The notes under the pieces: generated by a model
The model's database searches: none
Told to the model about the DNA's origin: nothing
Seen by the model: the letters and a program-made list of their open reading frames with translations, nothing else
Source: Mesotaenium endlicherianum
Lineage: Eukaryota > Streptophyta > Zygnematophyceae > Zygnematales > Mesotaeniaceae
NCBI GenBank assembly: GCA_009602735.1
Contig: WELA01013572.1
Coordinates: 462,094 to 526,093, forward strand
Length of the DNA: 64,000 bases
Reading direction: 5' to 3'
Program-made: the position numbers and the translations under genes
Part shown: one piece after another, positions 33,601 to 45,000 of the stretch
Layout: every line of letters begins with the position of its first letter
How positions within the stretch are numbered: position 1 is the stretch's first letter

Positions 33601-36255
33601 TCACGTGCTGCTACGCACCAGCAGCCAGCCGGTCTGTCAGACAAGGGGGAGCGCGCACACAGCGTGCGTGGGTTGTGGGGGGGCACTCACTTGTTGGACA
33701 CCTCCTTGCCCCGGGCGTGCGCCTTGGCGTCGCCGTTGTACTCGCACCTGCCTTTCCCCACCGGCTTGTACTCGTCGAGGTGGTCTTGGAGCGCCTCCTC
33801 TGCTTTGCTCAGGTCCTGCAGAATCTGGTTGAGCTCGGGATCGTTCTTGCCCTTGAGCACCCCGATGGCGTGAGGCAGGTAGTCGTCCCCGTCTGCACCG
33901 GCCCGCAAAGAAGCACGAAGAGGCCAAGGGTAAAAAAGGGAGGGCGGCGGTCAGCATGTGCACGGAAAGCGAGAGACGACATGAAGAGAGAAAAGTAAAG
34001 GGGGAGTGAAGGAGGCGGGGAGGGGAGGTGCGAAGCACTCACGCGCCTCCTTGGCGGCCACGACTCTGGCCCTGTCGATGTCCGTGCGTATGATGTCGCG
34101 GTCGCGCTGGTGCTGCTTTCGTTCGCCCCTGGCCTCCTCTGACTCGTGTGCCAGCTGATTGCAGGCCGCGCCCGGCACGTGGTGACCCTTGGCTGCCAGA
34201 CCGCGCGCCATGCCCGCTGCGCGCACCCCCTCGCCGCCCATCTCCGCCGACACAAGTCGCCCCGCGGCGTGGTGCGCGAGCGTCAGCACGTAGCGACCGC
34301 CCTGCCCGGGGTCGTGCGGCAGCGGGCGGGGCCCCTTGGCTTTGACGCGCTCCACCTCGCGCGGGTCCGGCTTCAGCTCGGAGGGTATCTCCACGGACAC
34401 GCCGCTCTCGTCGGAGCCTGGCATGTCAAAAAATAAAATCAATCATACAATTACGGAAGCGCACGACCAGGTTCGAATGGTGCGCGTGTAGACGAGGGCA
34501 GGGAGGCATGGCCGGAGAGGGCGAGAGAGAGCGCGCAGGTACAAGCGTGGAGCAACACATCACAGCCCCTGCACGCCACGTCGTGCGACGGCGTGAAGCT
34601 AACGTATCTAAGGCAAGGGCAGCCGTCGAGTGAGGCACGATGCATCTCACCAATGTGAAGGAAAAAGTCAAGCGCGCACAATGAGAGTTTGGAGCTGGAA
34701 GTCCGGCGTCGCACTCACCTCCGAGGTAGTCGTGCATGCTCGGGCGGGAGAGGTCGATNATCCGCCAAATACAAAGCAGTGCATAGCACGTACGGCAGGC
34801 TTGCAGCGCGAGATCTGGAGTGCAGCGATGGGGAGAGATAGGGAGAGGGGGGGTCGGGCACCTGCTCCACCGTGCCCTTCCTGATACTCTGGCCGGAGAG
34901 GTCGTCGGGGCAGATGCCGGCGTACTCGGCCATGGCCTTGATCTCGCGCGTGAGGGCGTACTCGCTCCACTGCGCGCAAGGGTGGCAGGTTGGGAGGGTC
35001 GTCATCAGCAAGCGCGGCGCGGGAAGGCGAGAAGAGGCTGAAGCAGATGCCCCGGAGGTGAACTCACCGCCTCGCGCGTGTAGCTGTTGTCGCGCGTGGC
35101 CACCAGCACGGGGTCCTTGAGGCACTCGGGCCGGATTTCGTAGTTGTGGCGGGGCACGTCGTCCCCCTGCGCGCGCGCGACCACGAAGACACCGCGCGCC
35201 TCGAGCATCACGACGAGCCAGCGGTGCAGATTGAAGGGGACGTCCGTCACGCCGAAGGCGGCCTCCCGGCGGTTGCCCTCCTTCCATGTGTTCTTGTGGG
35301 GGTCGATCTGCGGGGTGAGCACCACCACTCGCGACAATGTGCTATATGTCAGTGGCTGAAAGTTCTCTCCCATGGATGCCACCCCTTTCCCCCACCCCTC
35401 CTCTCCCCTCCCCTCAAATGAACCAACACGTGGTTACGTGGGTTTGTATTGGCGTGTAATGGGAGCCGCTGCCAGGAGGAAAATGCAGGCAAGAGGTGGA
35501 CTTGGGTGACCAAGAGAGGAGACAGCCTAAGCAACACCCACCTGCCACACGACCAGGCTGGCCTCGCCGCCGTCCCCTCCGTCGTGGGGGAGGGACGAGA
35601 TGCGCAGGTCTTCCAGGCGGGTCTTGAGCAGGTCGCGGACCCGCGCCCCCGCCTCGTGGCCCATGAGAAGCATCAGCGCGTTGACGACGTCGCGCGGGAT
35701 GTCCTCCCGCAGCGGCGCCAGCATGAGCTGCACGTCGCGCAGGATGAGGGCGCGGCGCCGGCGCGGGTGCTCGACGGGGTACAGCCGCAGGCACACGTTG
35801 CGCGCGGCCCGGGCCTCCTCTTCGAACTTGGCCATGGTCCCCTCCACGGGGGGGGAGCCACGACGGCTCCTCAGCCACCGGAGGAAGGAGGTATCGAGGT
35901 GGACGAGCGTCTTGTGCGCGTAGCCGACCCCGCGCTTGCCATCGCGCAGCCAGCGCAAGAAGACCGCGTACGTCTCGCCGGAGATCGAGCGGGGGAAGCC
36001 GGCGGAGAGCCAGTCGTGGCGGCCCGCCCCCGCGCCGCCGTCCTTGCCCTTGCCCTTGGCATTGTCGTGGCCGGCCTCCTCGACCATCATTTGGCCCGTG
36101 AAGAAGACGACGAGGGCGGAGAAGCACATGTGCAGCATCTGCATGTAGTGGTTGAAGGAGCGGCGCTCGCCAAGACGCTGCTCCTCCTCCACAGCCCCGG
36201 TCGTGGCGGCCTCGGCCTTGGGGTCCTTGAAGTGGCCGCCCTTGCGCCTGCCCAT
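27640..36255 (-). pseudogene. Double tyrosine-recombinase gene, copy 1 (decayed)
   Basis: Inferred exons: 35542-36255, 35068-35307, 34862-34969, 34719-34758 (remnant), 34043-34417, 33691-33892, 33393-33565, 33035-33254, 32679-32884, 32435-32506, 32073-32243, 31817-31942, 31295-31633, 30507-31119, 30038-30367, 29759-29933, 28901-29611, 28440-28717 and 27640-27972 (truncated). All share phases with copy 2. Exon 10 needs an acceptor 6 bp upstream of the copy 2 position. Acceptors of exons 13 (31634) and 17 (29612) read AA instead of AG, each a G-to-A change. Most of exon 4, with the Tyr nucleophile, is missing at a single N (34759), so the loss may be an assembly artefact. Exon 19 ends at the junction with copy 3's flank. 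A working gene here is unlikely. Confidence 0.85.
34759..34759. other. Single N at a probable assembly join, inside exon 4 of copy 1
   Basis: To the right of the N the sequence is intron 3. To the left it is the last 40 bp of exon 4. About 130 bp of exon 4 and part of intron 3, present in copies 2 and 3, are absent. Confidence 0.8.
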
Positions 36256-37922
36256 CGCTCCTGTCACACCCACAGTGCACGCAGCGATTGCGTCGTTGAG
36301 CATACGTGGTTTGAGGAGTGAGAGATGGGCAGGCCTCGTGGGTGTGCTCGGCGACGAGTCGAGCTGCAACGTGGGTCCTAGCGAGCAGAGCTAGCCTAGT
36401 AGGCTGGATCCAGCAGCTGCACACCATGCTGGGCAGGGGCTNCACCATGCTGAGCAGGGGCTACAGAGCAAAGTGTGAGTGCGAAGGTGGGCTGCAAATG
36501 CTCGCCTGCTCCTTCTTCTTGTGCACACCTGACGTGTTGAGCTCCCGCGCCTAACTCAACGTGCGCTCCTGGTCACCGGCGTGCGTGTGCTTGCACATCC
36601 ACTGCAGCAACAACAGTTGCAACTGACGACAAAAGTTTACACAAAAAGACCACGCCAACAGATGTATGCCGCCAGATTCGTGTGAATCAAGCGGCACGTT
36701 CGGCACTCCCTCGTACATGAAATGCGCCCCTGGAAGGTGTACATGGCCTGGCATAGACACTTCCTGGCAGTTTCTTGACAACAGAGGCACTGCAGCTTCT
36801 ACTGAAACTATATGGGGGAGAACACAGCTCACAGATCCAGGAGGCTGTTGGACAAGGAGGGAGCACCTTAAGACACACTATACTTGAGGGCCATACTTGA
36901 AAGGACAGGAGCTGGGCCTTTACGAGAAATTAGAAGAGTTGGATCGAGTGCGTGGGAGGGACGTGACCCGACCACTTGCCTGGTGGCTTCTTTCCTTCCA
37001 GGAGGAGGAAAGATGCGCCATATCCGAGCCCTGCCTGCCTGCATGCCTCAGCAAGCCTGTCGCGTACATGACCCGGTGTGACTGATCCATGTGGCTCCAT
37101 CTCGTCACCAATCACCCTACTCCGGATCTGATGTTTCTGCCTCTCGAGAGTGCCAGCATGAAACTCTCTTGCCCGCAATGTGATCTCTCTCCCTCCCTCC
37201 CGACACATCCCGTCCCCGGCTTGCAGCACTCCTCCCGGGAACATTCCCGAATTTTGATGTCTAGTCCTGCAGTAGGGTGGCGAGAGCGAGGTACGCAGTC
37301 CATGCATTCACTCCTAATCAAGGGAGATATGGAGGATCCGCAACTTCTTGTCGCGACACTGATGAGCTAGGGGAGTGGGCACGGAGCTGGAGCCTGGGTC
37401 GGATGCTCAAGTGAGGGCACGGAGAGCAGCCAAATGAGTGTGTGCTTGTGTGGCATGCATGCATGCAGGATTGTCTTAACCAAAAAAAAGAAAAAAAGAT
37501 AGCAATTGGCTTTGTCTGGCGCCCTCTTGCCGTCGAGCCACACAAGCTATGCTAAATAGCTGCAACGTGAAGACCCGGCCTTTGGCACTCCGCTCCTCCG
37601 ACGCTGGCAGGTAGCGAATGACATGGCTTTTCCAGTCAGCCCAATCCTTGCATGCGCCAATGAACTCCGGTCGAGCCCTCTCCAACCCCCAAAAGGTAAG
37701 CAGTCGTAGGAAGCTCCCTGCGACATGATATACATCGCCTGCGACGGCGGGGTGGCTCCGATCTGCGATACGATCTGCGATAGCTCAGGTCTGCGATAGC
37801 TCAGATCTGCGATACGATAGCTATAGACCGAAAAACGGGTATTAATTTGTGCGGGACTGCGGGGGCAGGGCGACCCCCCTTACGACCGCGGGCGACCGCA
37901 GAGTATCCGATATCTGCGATAC
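36256..37922 (-). other. 5' flank of copy 1, with blocks shared between copies
   Basis: No gene is supported. Blocks shared with the other copies lie at 36510-36660 and 36945-37215, and a TGCA run at 37453-37467. From 37748 to 37835 the sequence consists of imperfect CTCCGATCTGCGATA and CTGCGATAGCTCAG repeats, ending shortly before the 21-bp tRNA fragment. At 36442 a single N separates two near-identical 20-bp segments (CACCATGCTG...), which looks like a contig join. Confidence 0.55.
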
Positions 37923-37943
37923 ACTCCGACCAACCGGATTCGA
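37923..37943 (-). other. 21-bp copy of the tRNA-Tyr 3' end (putative att site)
   Basis: On the + strand it starts ACTCCGACC and ends GGATTCGA. It is identical to 50227-50247, where it spans from the T-loop through the T-stem and acceptor 3' strand to two bases past the discriminator of the tRNA-Tyr gene. The 5' part of the tRNA is absent here. The two copies are direct repeats bounding 12.3 kb with recombinase copy 2 inside. This is what integration into a tRNA 3' end would leave. A chance tRNA-derived repeat is the alternative. Confidence 0.7.
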
Positions 37944-39024
37944 CCCCACCAAATGGATGGTGGTGATGCATTGCTGACTCTACAACACCCTGCTGTCGTT
38001 TACTTGCTACATGCCATGAGAGTGGTTGGCAAGGACACTTGTGGCCCCCTCGTGCATGCATGCGGCCCAATCCCACACGCCTCACCATTCAGGATTTGGC
38101 TAGGATTGCACTAAGGGATAGAGCTAGGCTAGCTAGGGGTCAGAGTTACTGGTCGCTCCCCAGGGCATCAGGGAGGGGATGAGTGGGTGTGACTGCTTGC
38201 GGACGGCATGCAGGCGGTAAAGCTGGTGGAAAAGGAGGGGTAGATGATTAAGACGGAGCTGCAGCAGCAGGTGAGCTCCCTGTCATTGCATAGATCACGT
38301 GTCCTTGGAGCAAAGGCAGTCTTGCAGTGCGTCCAAACCTACATCAGAGGCCGGCTGGAACTTCTCCACCTTCAAGCTGGGTCGAAGTCCTGTCAAAGCA
38401 GGTGCTTGCGCATGCAAGCCAAGCGTGGCGCACTTGTGTACGTGTCAGTGCACTAGTCAAGTGCTCCTTCTATTGATGCTTGGCTGCCGACTGATAATTG
38501 GTGGCTGCTTTTCGCTGCTGCACATTCTTTAATTGGTATGTGTCTGTACAGTGGTTGTGGAAGTCAGCAGACACTTGGTGTGCTTTATCTTGTCATACAA
38601 CATGTGAGTGCAGGTCACTTCTATGCACACGTTGCTGCAGTTAGTGGGTGTGAGGAGCAATGGTGCAGCCATCGGTGTTCGCACCAGGCGGCCCATCAAA
38701 TCAATTAGCAAGAGTTTGATAAGGGTAGACATAGAGGCACAGAGGTTGCTCATAGAAGATAGTATTTGGACCTTGGAAATGTTCCAAAACATTAGCAAAA
38801 TTGGACCGCGTGTGGTGTTGTGCAAATCAATTCTGTGAGTGCTGATGATGTCAACTACGGCTGCCGTGAATGCTGAAGAATGTGCACTACTAAAGCAACA
38901 GTTATTGTGGCTCACACTTCCCAGATTATGCCAAGGTCAGAATGTGACCTCTAAGTCTTGCCAAAAGTCCGTCTACTTACATCGCTAACCAAACATATCG
39001 TGCAACCATAGTGTGGTCGATCCT
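37944..39024. other. Region between the tRNA fragment and the 3' end of copy 2
   Basis: I see no convincing gene. The ORFs are short and have no recognisable motif. TGTAA occurs on the minus strand near 38980, about 45 bp after the copy 2 stop codon. TGTAA is the polyadenylation signal used by many chlorophytes, so it could end the copy 2 transcript. Confidence 0.4.
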
Positions 39025-42000
39025 CTAGCCGTGCGGCTGGGGCTGGTCAGCGCGGTTTCGCACCAACTTGTCCAGCAGGCCCTTCGCATCCATCTCCCCA
39101 AGCTCGCCGAGGTCTTCGAGACACTCGTCCAGCATTTCCACGACCCCATCGCCCTCGTTGCCGTCTTTGCCACGGCTGGCCCCTGGCATGCCGTCAGGGC
39201 CCCAAGGACGGCCATCCCACCAGGCTGTGGTGTTGTCTTCCGCCATCTCGATAGCCAGAGACTCCTCAAGCTCGTCGAGGAGCGTGTCCTCCTCGGGCTC
39301 GTCGCAACTTCCCTGGTCCTGTCGAGCCCGCACACCATCCTCCTCCGCAACAGAGTCCTCCCTGGCCTCATGGGGCACCCCCGCATCCTCCTCCTCCTCC
39401 TCGGGTTCGTCCTTGGCGAGCAGGTCAGCCACGCATGTCGGCGCTGCCCGAGGGACACCCTTTGGCAGGCTCGCCAAAGCGGCCGCACTCGCAACCCCCT
39501 CGAGAACAAACCGCCTGTAGTCGTACAGGCCGAGCTTGCACTGCCCCACCCCTGACGTGTCCAGCCCCAACATGTCCGCGTTGAGGAGGCGCTGGCGCGC
39601 GGACCACGTGACTGCCCGAAGCCTGCAGCCCAAACCACACAACGAGAGAAAACAGGAGAAGAACGTGGTCAAGGGGCACAAGACGGTAGCGGTGCACACG
39701 CACCCTCCAAGCCCAACCTGACAGCTCCCAAGCACAAACACCGACCAAGCAGCAGACGGGCAGCCAACTTGCTAGCCCACACGCACACACACCAAACACG
39801 ACCGTGAAGTTGTGGCTTGGTTTACGTTAAGGGCAGATTGTGCAAGGGTACTTACTTCTTCTCGATGGCAGCAGCCTCCCTCTCCCTGCTGGCCGCGCGC
39901 TGGTCCTTGCCCCCATCCTTCTCCTCCACCTGCGACCTGCTGCCAGGGGCGTCCACTGATGCGTCGGTTGCCACCCCCTCGACGCCCCCGCCCTCAACTT
40001 CCTTGCGTGACTCCACGTTGGCCCCGATGCGCTCGAGCTCACCCTCTAACGTCTTGTAGCGTTCAGCGAGGTCGGGTGCGAAGGTGAACGCCGCAACGTC
40101 GCTCACGCGCCCAGCGAGCTTCCTCCTCTCCGCCTGCAACAAGCGCACCAACCATTCATCCCACAAGCACCATAAAAGCAATCAGCCACACGCGCCAGTG
40201 CATTGCCACACGCGAGGGACACCAGCCGCAACCGTCAACGCATGCCACACAGCTGAGCATTGCAGCAATAGGAGTGGAGGTCTGTCCTCTACAGGCAAAA
40301 CAACAAAAGCATCGAGCATGCTCCCGTGAGGGAGAGGCACTTATTTAGCACGGGCTACGACGAAACACGACGCCGCATAGACATTAGGATTAAGCTGATC
40401 CAGAGATTGGTATCGGGTGTAGGGTTCGCACACGACCTTCAGGCCTCACAAGCAAAGTCAAGGTACAAGCAAATTAGGGTTAGGGTTCAAGGGTTTGAGC
40501 TGGCCGGCACGGCAAGCCCCAACGATAAGCCAAAGCGAGAAAGAGCAATCGCAACCAAGATGCCCTCAGCGCCCACACACCTTGCAGAATTTCGCCCGCT
40601 CTTCTGAGAGCATCTTCGTTGCCTGCTGCAGAGCGTCGCCCCGTCGATGAGTGTACTCAACGTGCTTGTCCTCCCCGGGACCGCTGCTCTGAAGCGCTTT
40701 GAGCGTCCGCTTGAGCTTCTCGAGGTCATCCTCCAGCTTCAGGACGTCCACTTCGGCTTGCAGGTCCGCCAGCTGCTCCCCGGCCTGCTCTCTGACCACG
40801 TGGAGGGAGCCGCGCTTCGTGACACCCGTGCCAGGATGCACCCTGGGCTCGGGGAGGCGCCCGTCCTCGTCGTTGGCCCCAGCCTGGACCTGGCCCGCGG
40901 CCTCGGCATCCTGCCCATGCCCCTTCTTTCCCTTCCCCTTCCGCTGCCGCTCCAGGTGCTCGCGCTTGAGACTGGCAAAAGTGCCCTGGGTGAGCATAGT
41001 CAGCAGGACGTCGAGCGGAGTGCCCTTGTCAACGTTCCTCCTGATGCACATGGCTGGCTGCGCGTACGGCTTCAGCCCAGCAGCGCTCTGCGTCTTCCCG
41101 AGGGTGTGGCACACCCGTGCGAATGCGTCCAGCGTCAGCAGGCCGTCGTTTTCCCTGCCCGCGTGCAGCATCTGCATGAGGCACCGGCCGCTCCGAAGGC
41201 TCTGCGCCGAGTAGGCTGCTGCAACGTATGGCGGGAGGCCAGCATACTCCATCTGGCAGCGAAGCCAGTAGCGGGCGAGGTCCCTGGAGAGCTGCCGCCC
41301 AGAGACGCACGCGAGCACAAACACAAAGGTCAATGTATAGCGACAGCGAGCTCGGCATCGACAGCGACAGCCAGCCTGGCGGCAGCGACAACGAGCATTG
41401 CAAGAACGGCATTGACAACGACAGCGAGCTCGGCAGCAGCAACAGCGACACGACAGCAACATCGACAGCGAGCTCGGCAGCAGCGACAGCGACAGCAACA
41501 GCGACGACGAGATCAGCAGCAGCGACAAAGACAGCGCATCGACAGCGAAAGAGAGCGCTGCGGCAGGTGACGTCGAGGGCAAAGCACTTGCATGGGGACG
41601 ACGTGAGGAAGCACAACATGTGTGCGAGGCCACAAAGACACCATCGTGCACACGAGACGAAGTCACACCCGACGAGTTGCTTGGAGGATCAACAGAACCA
41701 GGTCAATGGCGCCTAGAGTAACTTACCGGCACCAGGGGGTTCATGTCCTCGTCCTCGACGAGCGGAAATAGGAAGTAGTGGAGCTTGTCAGCGCGGATCT
41801 TGAAATTCACCTCGCGGACGGCAGCCTCCAGGGAGCCGTCGCCCGCTGCCCACGCCTTCAAGAACGACGCAAAGGCCACCAAAGTGCGCACGGGGCAGTA
41901 CCTGCGTGCACGCAAGTGGCCGGCGGACCATTGTGTTCATTAGACGGCTGGCTGGCAGGCAGCTGCTGCCTCTGGCGGACAAGAGAGCGCAGGTGGCTGA

Positions 42001-45000
42001 TGCGTGCACGTACCGGCGGTCCTCTAGAAACTCCTCGACGCGCGCCTTGCGCCGGCCGGCCCGGCGGGTCCTGCCATGCTTGCGAGCCTTCCGGTCGGTC
42101 ACCGTCAGGATGGCCTCAAGGTGGAAGGACCCGTCGTGTGCCAGGTATGGACGGAACTCGACGTCCCGCAGTCGGAGGAGCTCCACCGAGTTGGGCCGGA
42201 GCGCGGCGCACATGGAGAGCTCGAGCAACATCTTCATCACCAGGCCCCGGAGCAGGCTGGTGTCGACGCTGTCGACGACCATCTTGTAGACGTCCATCGT
42301 CATGGCCAGCTTCCGCTTGGGCCTCTCCGTGCCTCGCGTGCTGCCAGCCAAGACAGTCAGTCAGCGCGGGCAGTGAGTGTTTGAGTGAGGTCGCAAGCAC
42401 GACGGGTCTCAGCAAGGGGGGCTTCATGCTGAGGGCGACAAGAGCGACATGAGGAGAAACGTGAGGGGGGGGGGGGCTTGGAGGAGCGTGTACCGCATGA
42501 TAAAGTCAAGTTGCGCCTTGAACATCTTGTTGAAGTCGTCCATGGATCCCTCCACATACGCGCCCTTGGCTCGCTTCTCGCCTAGAGCAAGGTAGGCCCG
42601 GGCTTGGTAGCACAACTCGAGCGTGTAAGCCCACGTGTAACCGTTGCCCCCCCCCCCAAGGGAGAGCATCCACAGCTTGAAGGTCTCCCGCTCCATGGGC
42701 AAGGGGCCCCGATCGATGACCTCCTTTGGCCACTCCTTCTCCTTGGCCCTCTCCGCCCAGAAGTCGGCCACCATCTGGAACGAGGCTGCGACGGCCACCG
42801 CCCTCTTGAGAGCAGCCTCCTCCGTGAGCTGCAGCGTCTCCGTGCGAAAATCCTGCACGATCTTCTCCCGCTTCTCGGCAGGGAGCTTTTCGAGCGCCTT
42901 CATAGCCACCACCGGCTTGACGAGCTTGGTGTCGCGGTTGGCCCCGCGCACCAGCGCCTCGGCCGCAAACTCGAGGCACTCGCCGAGCGTGCTGTCGGGA
43001 GAAGCGTAAGGGGTGGAGGACCACGAGGCCATGATCTCCGTGAGGAGCTTGTCGTCGCGCGCGGTCCAGTCGCGCATGACGGCATCCGCATCCTTCGGAG
43101 AGTACGCTGCCATATCACATGCGTGCAACAAGTGAGTGAGGAAGGGATGCGGAAGGACGGGCAAAGTCTGGGAGGGGAGGGGAGAGACAAAGACAAACAT
43201 AGACCTGCTGCACCGACGACGCCCCACAAACTAGAAGGCATAGCACACACGAAGAGGTAAGAGGCCAGGCTCGGACGATACTCACTCTTCGAGGGGCTGG
43301 TCGTAGCGGGTTCGCTGGGGGGCTCCGCCGCTGGTGTCACCGGCGCGGGAGCAGCATCGGACGACGGGGCCGGGGTGGCATAGGTCACGGCGCTGCAGCT
43401 CGCAGGCGGGGGCGACGTGGCCGCATCGTCGGCGTACAGGCGGCGCCCCTTAATCCCCCTGGGCGGCTGCGTCTGCGGGGGGGAGGGGGCCTGCACGCCT
43501 TCGCTGACGCTGGTGGCGGAGGGCGAGCCGGCGGACTCCGGTTGCGCGGCGTCGGAGGCGCGCCGGAAGGACCTCTTCCCGGGCGGCAGGACGGGCGAGG
43601 GAGAGCCTGCGCCGCCGCCGTCCGGTGCTGCACGCAGGCGAGCCACGCGTCAGTTACGTGTTAACGTGGCAGCTCAACGAAACATCTCGCGCAATGCAGC
43701 AGCGGCGCCCAGCCTGACGAGGCTAGGTGGCAGGCTAGAACGTGCAGGGGCCTGCTGCAAGGAGGCGTCTGCACCGCCAGGTGCAAAAGGGGCCGGATAG
43801 AGGGTCTCACGCTCGGTCGGCAAATGCATGCCCGGCGGGGTCTGTCCGGCTTCAGATGGCAGGCTGCGCGAGGGGGAGGGAGTGGACGCCGTGGCGGACG
43901 AGGTGGCCGACCTCGATCCCGGGGAGCTGGCAGTGCCTGCAGCGGCCGCACCACGCCAAAGCCGCGAGGTCAGTGGGTGGGTGACGCACAACAAGCCTCT
44001 TCACTCACGCGTGCAAGGGAGGGGGACAGTAAGAAATTGCAGCCAGGTTGAGTGCGGCACACTCACCGTCAGAGCTGGACGAGCCAGCGGGGCGCCGCCC
44101 CTTGCCCTTCTTGCCCTTGCTCTTGTGCTTGCTCCAGCTCTTGCTCTTGATCTTGCCCTTGCCCTTGCCCTTGCCCCTCTTCTTCTTCCGCTTGGGCGAG
44201 GGTCCAGCCTTGCTGGGTGCACCCGGCGCCCCTGCCGCTGCCCCCCCCGTAGCAAGCAAACACACGGAGGCACACACGGACCGCGAGAGAGGATGAGCAC
44301 GGGTTGGAGTTTCTAAGGTGGAGCAGCACGAGCAAGAGGGCCAGGACCACATACACAGAGATAAACACAGAGAGAGCGCGTGGTAGGCGAGCTGTCGTGA
44401 ACAAGGCAGGGCGGTGCTCGACGAGTCTCACCTCGCTTGCCGCCCGTGCCCTTAGAGGGGGGCGAGGTCCACGCCTCAGGCTCCCCTTCCGCCACGCCTG
44501 CGGTTGCGCAGCACAGACAGAGGGGCAAGAGGCGAGGACGTTGTGTGAGTCAGCACCACTGGCCGGCGCCAGTACCGCATTTTGCCGCCCGATTTAGGCC
44601 AGGACGATTGCCAGGGACATGCAGGGATGTCGTGGCACACGCGGCAGCTGTGGGGGTGGATGGGGCGGGCGTACCTGGTGGGGCCGAGTGAGCGGCAGGC
44701 GCGACGAGGGGGGCTGGAGGGGCAGGTTCGACGCCCAGGGGGTCTGGCGCTCGCTCAGCGGCCTGTGCTTGGGCCTGGGCCTGGTCTGCGTGGGGGTCTG
44801 GCGCTCGCTCGCCGGCCTGGGCCGGGCCATGGCCCTGGGCAGCGGCCTTGGCCTGTGCTTGGGCCGTCTTGTTGCGCTTGGGCTCGCCTCTCTTCGTGTA
44901 GGTGCCATCCAACATGTTGACGGCCCTCTGAACCTGGTTCTTCAGGTTCGTGGAGAACCTGCGCACATGCACGCGGCTCCGACGAGGTGCGGAGCGAGTG

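Noticed and set aside
23604-33873. Long plus-strand ORFs opposite the recombinase copies (for example 28853-29668, 30401-31168, 32620-33873)
   Set aside because: They lie antisense to exons whose phases and splice sites agree between copies. The GC-rich sequence leaves the opposite frames open by chance and they carry no recognisable motifs.
37748-37835. Homology between the CTGCGAT repeats here and the CTCCGA repeats at 49907-50126
   Set aside because: Both precede a copy of the tRNA 3' end and share short motifs, but I could not align them beyond individual units. I do not claim they are the same sequence.
40472-40490. Telomere-like TTAGGGTTAGGG in intron 17 of copy 2
   Set aside because: There are only two units with degenerate neighbours. 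This is too short to call an interstitial telomere.
40647-43260. Plus-strand ORFs at 40647-41570 and 42604-43260
   Set aside because: These are the same antisense shadows over exons 14 and 17 of copy 2. They run across introns without regard to splice sites.
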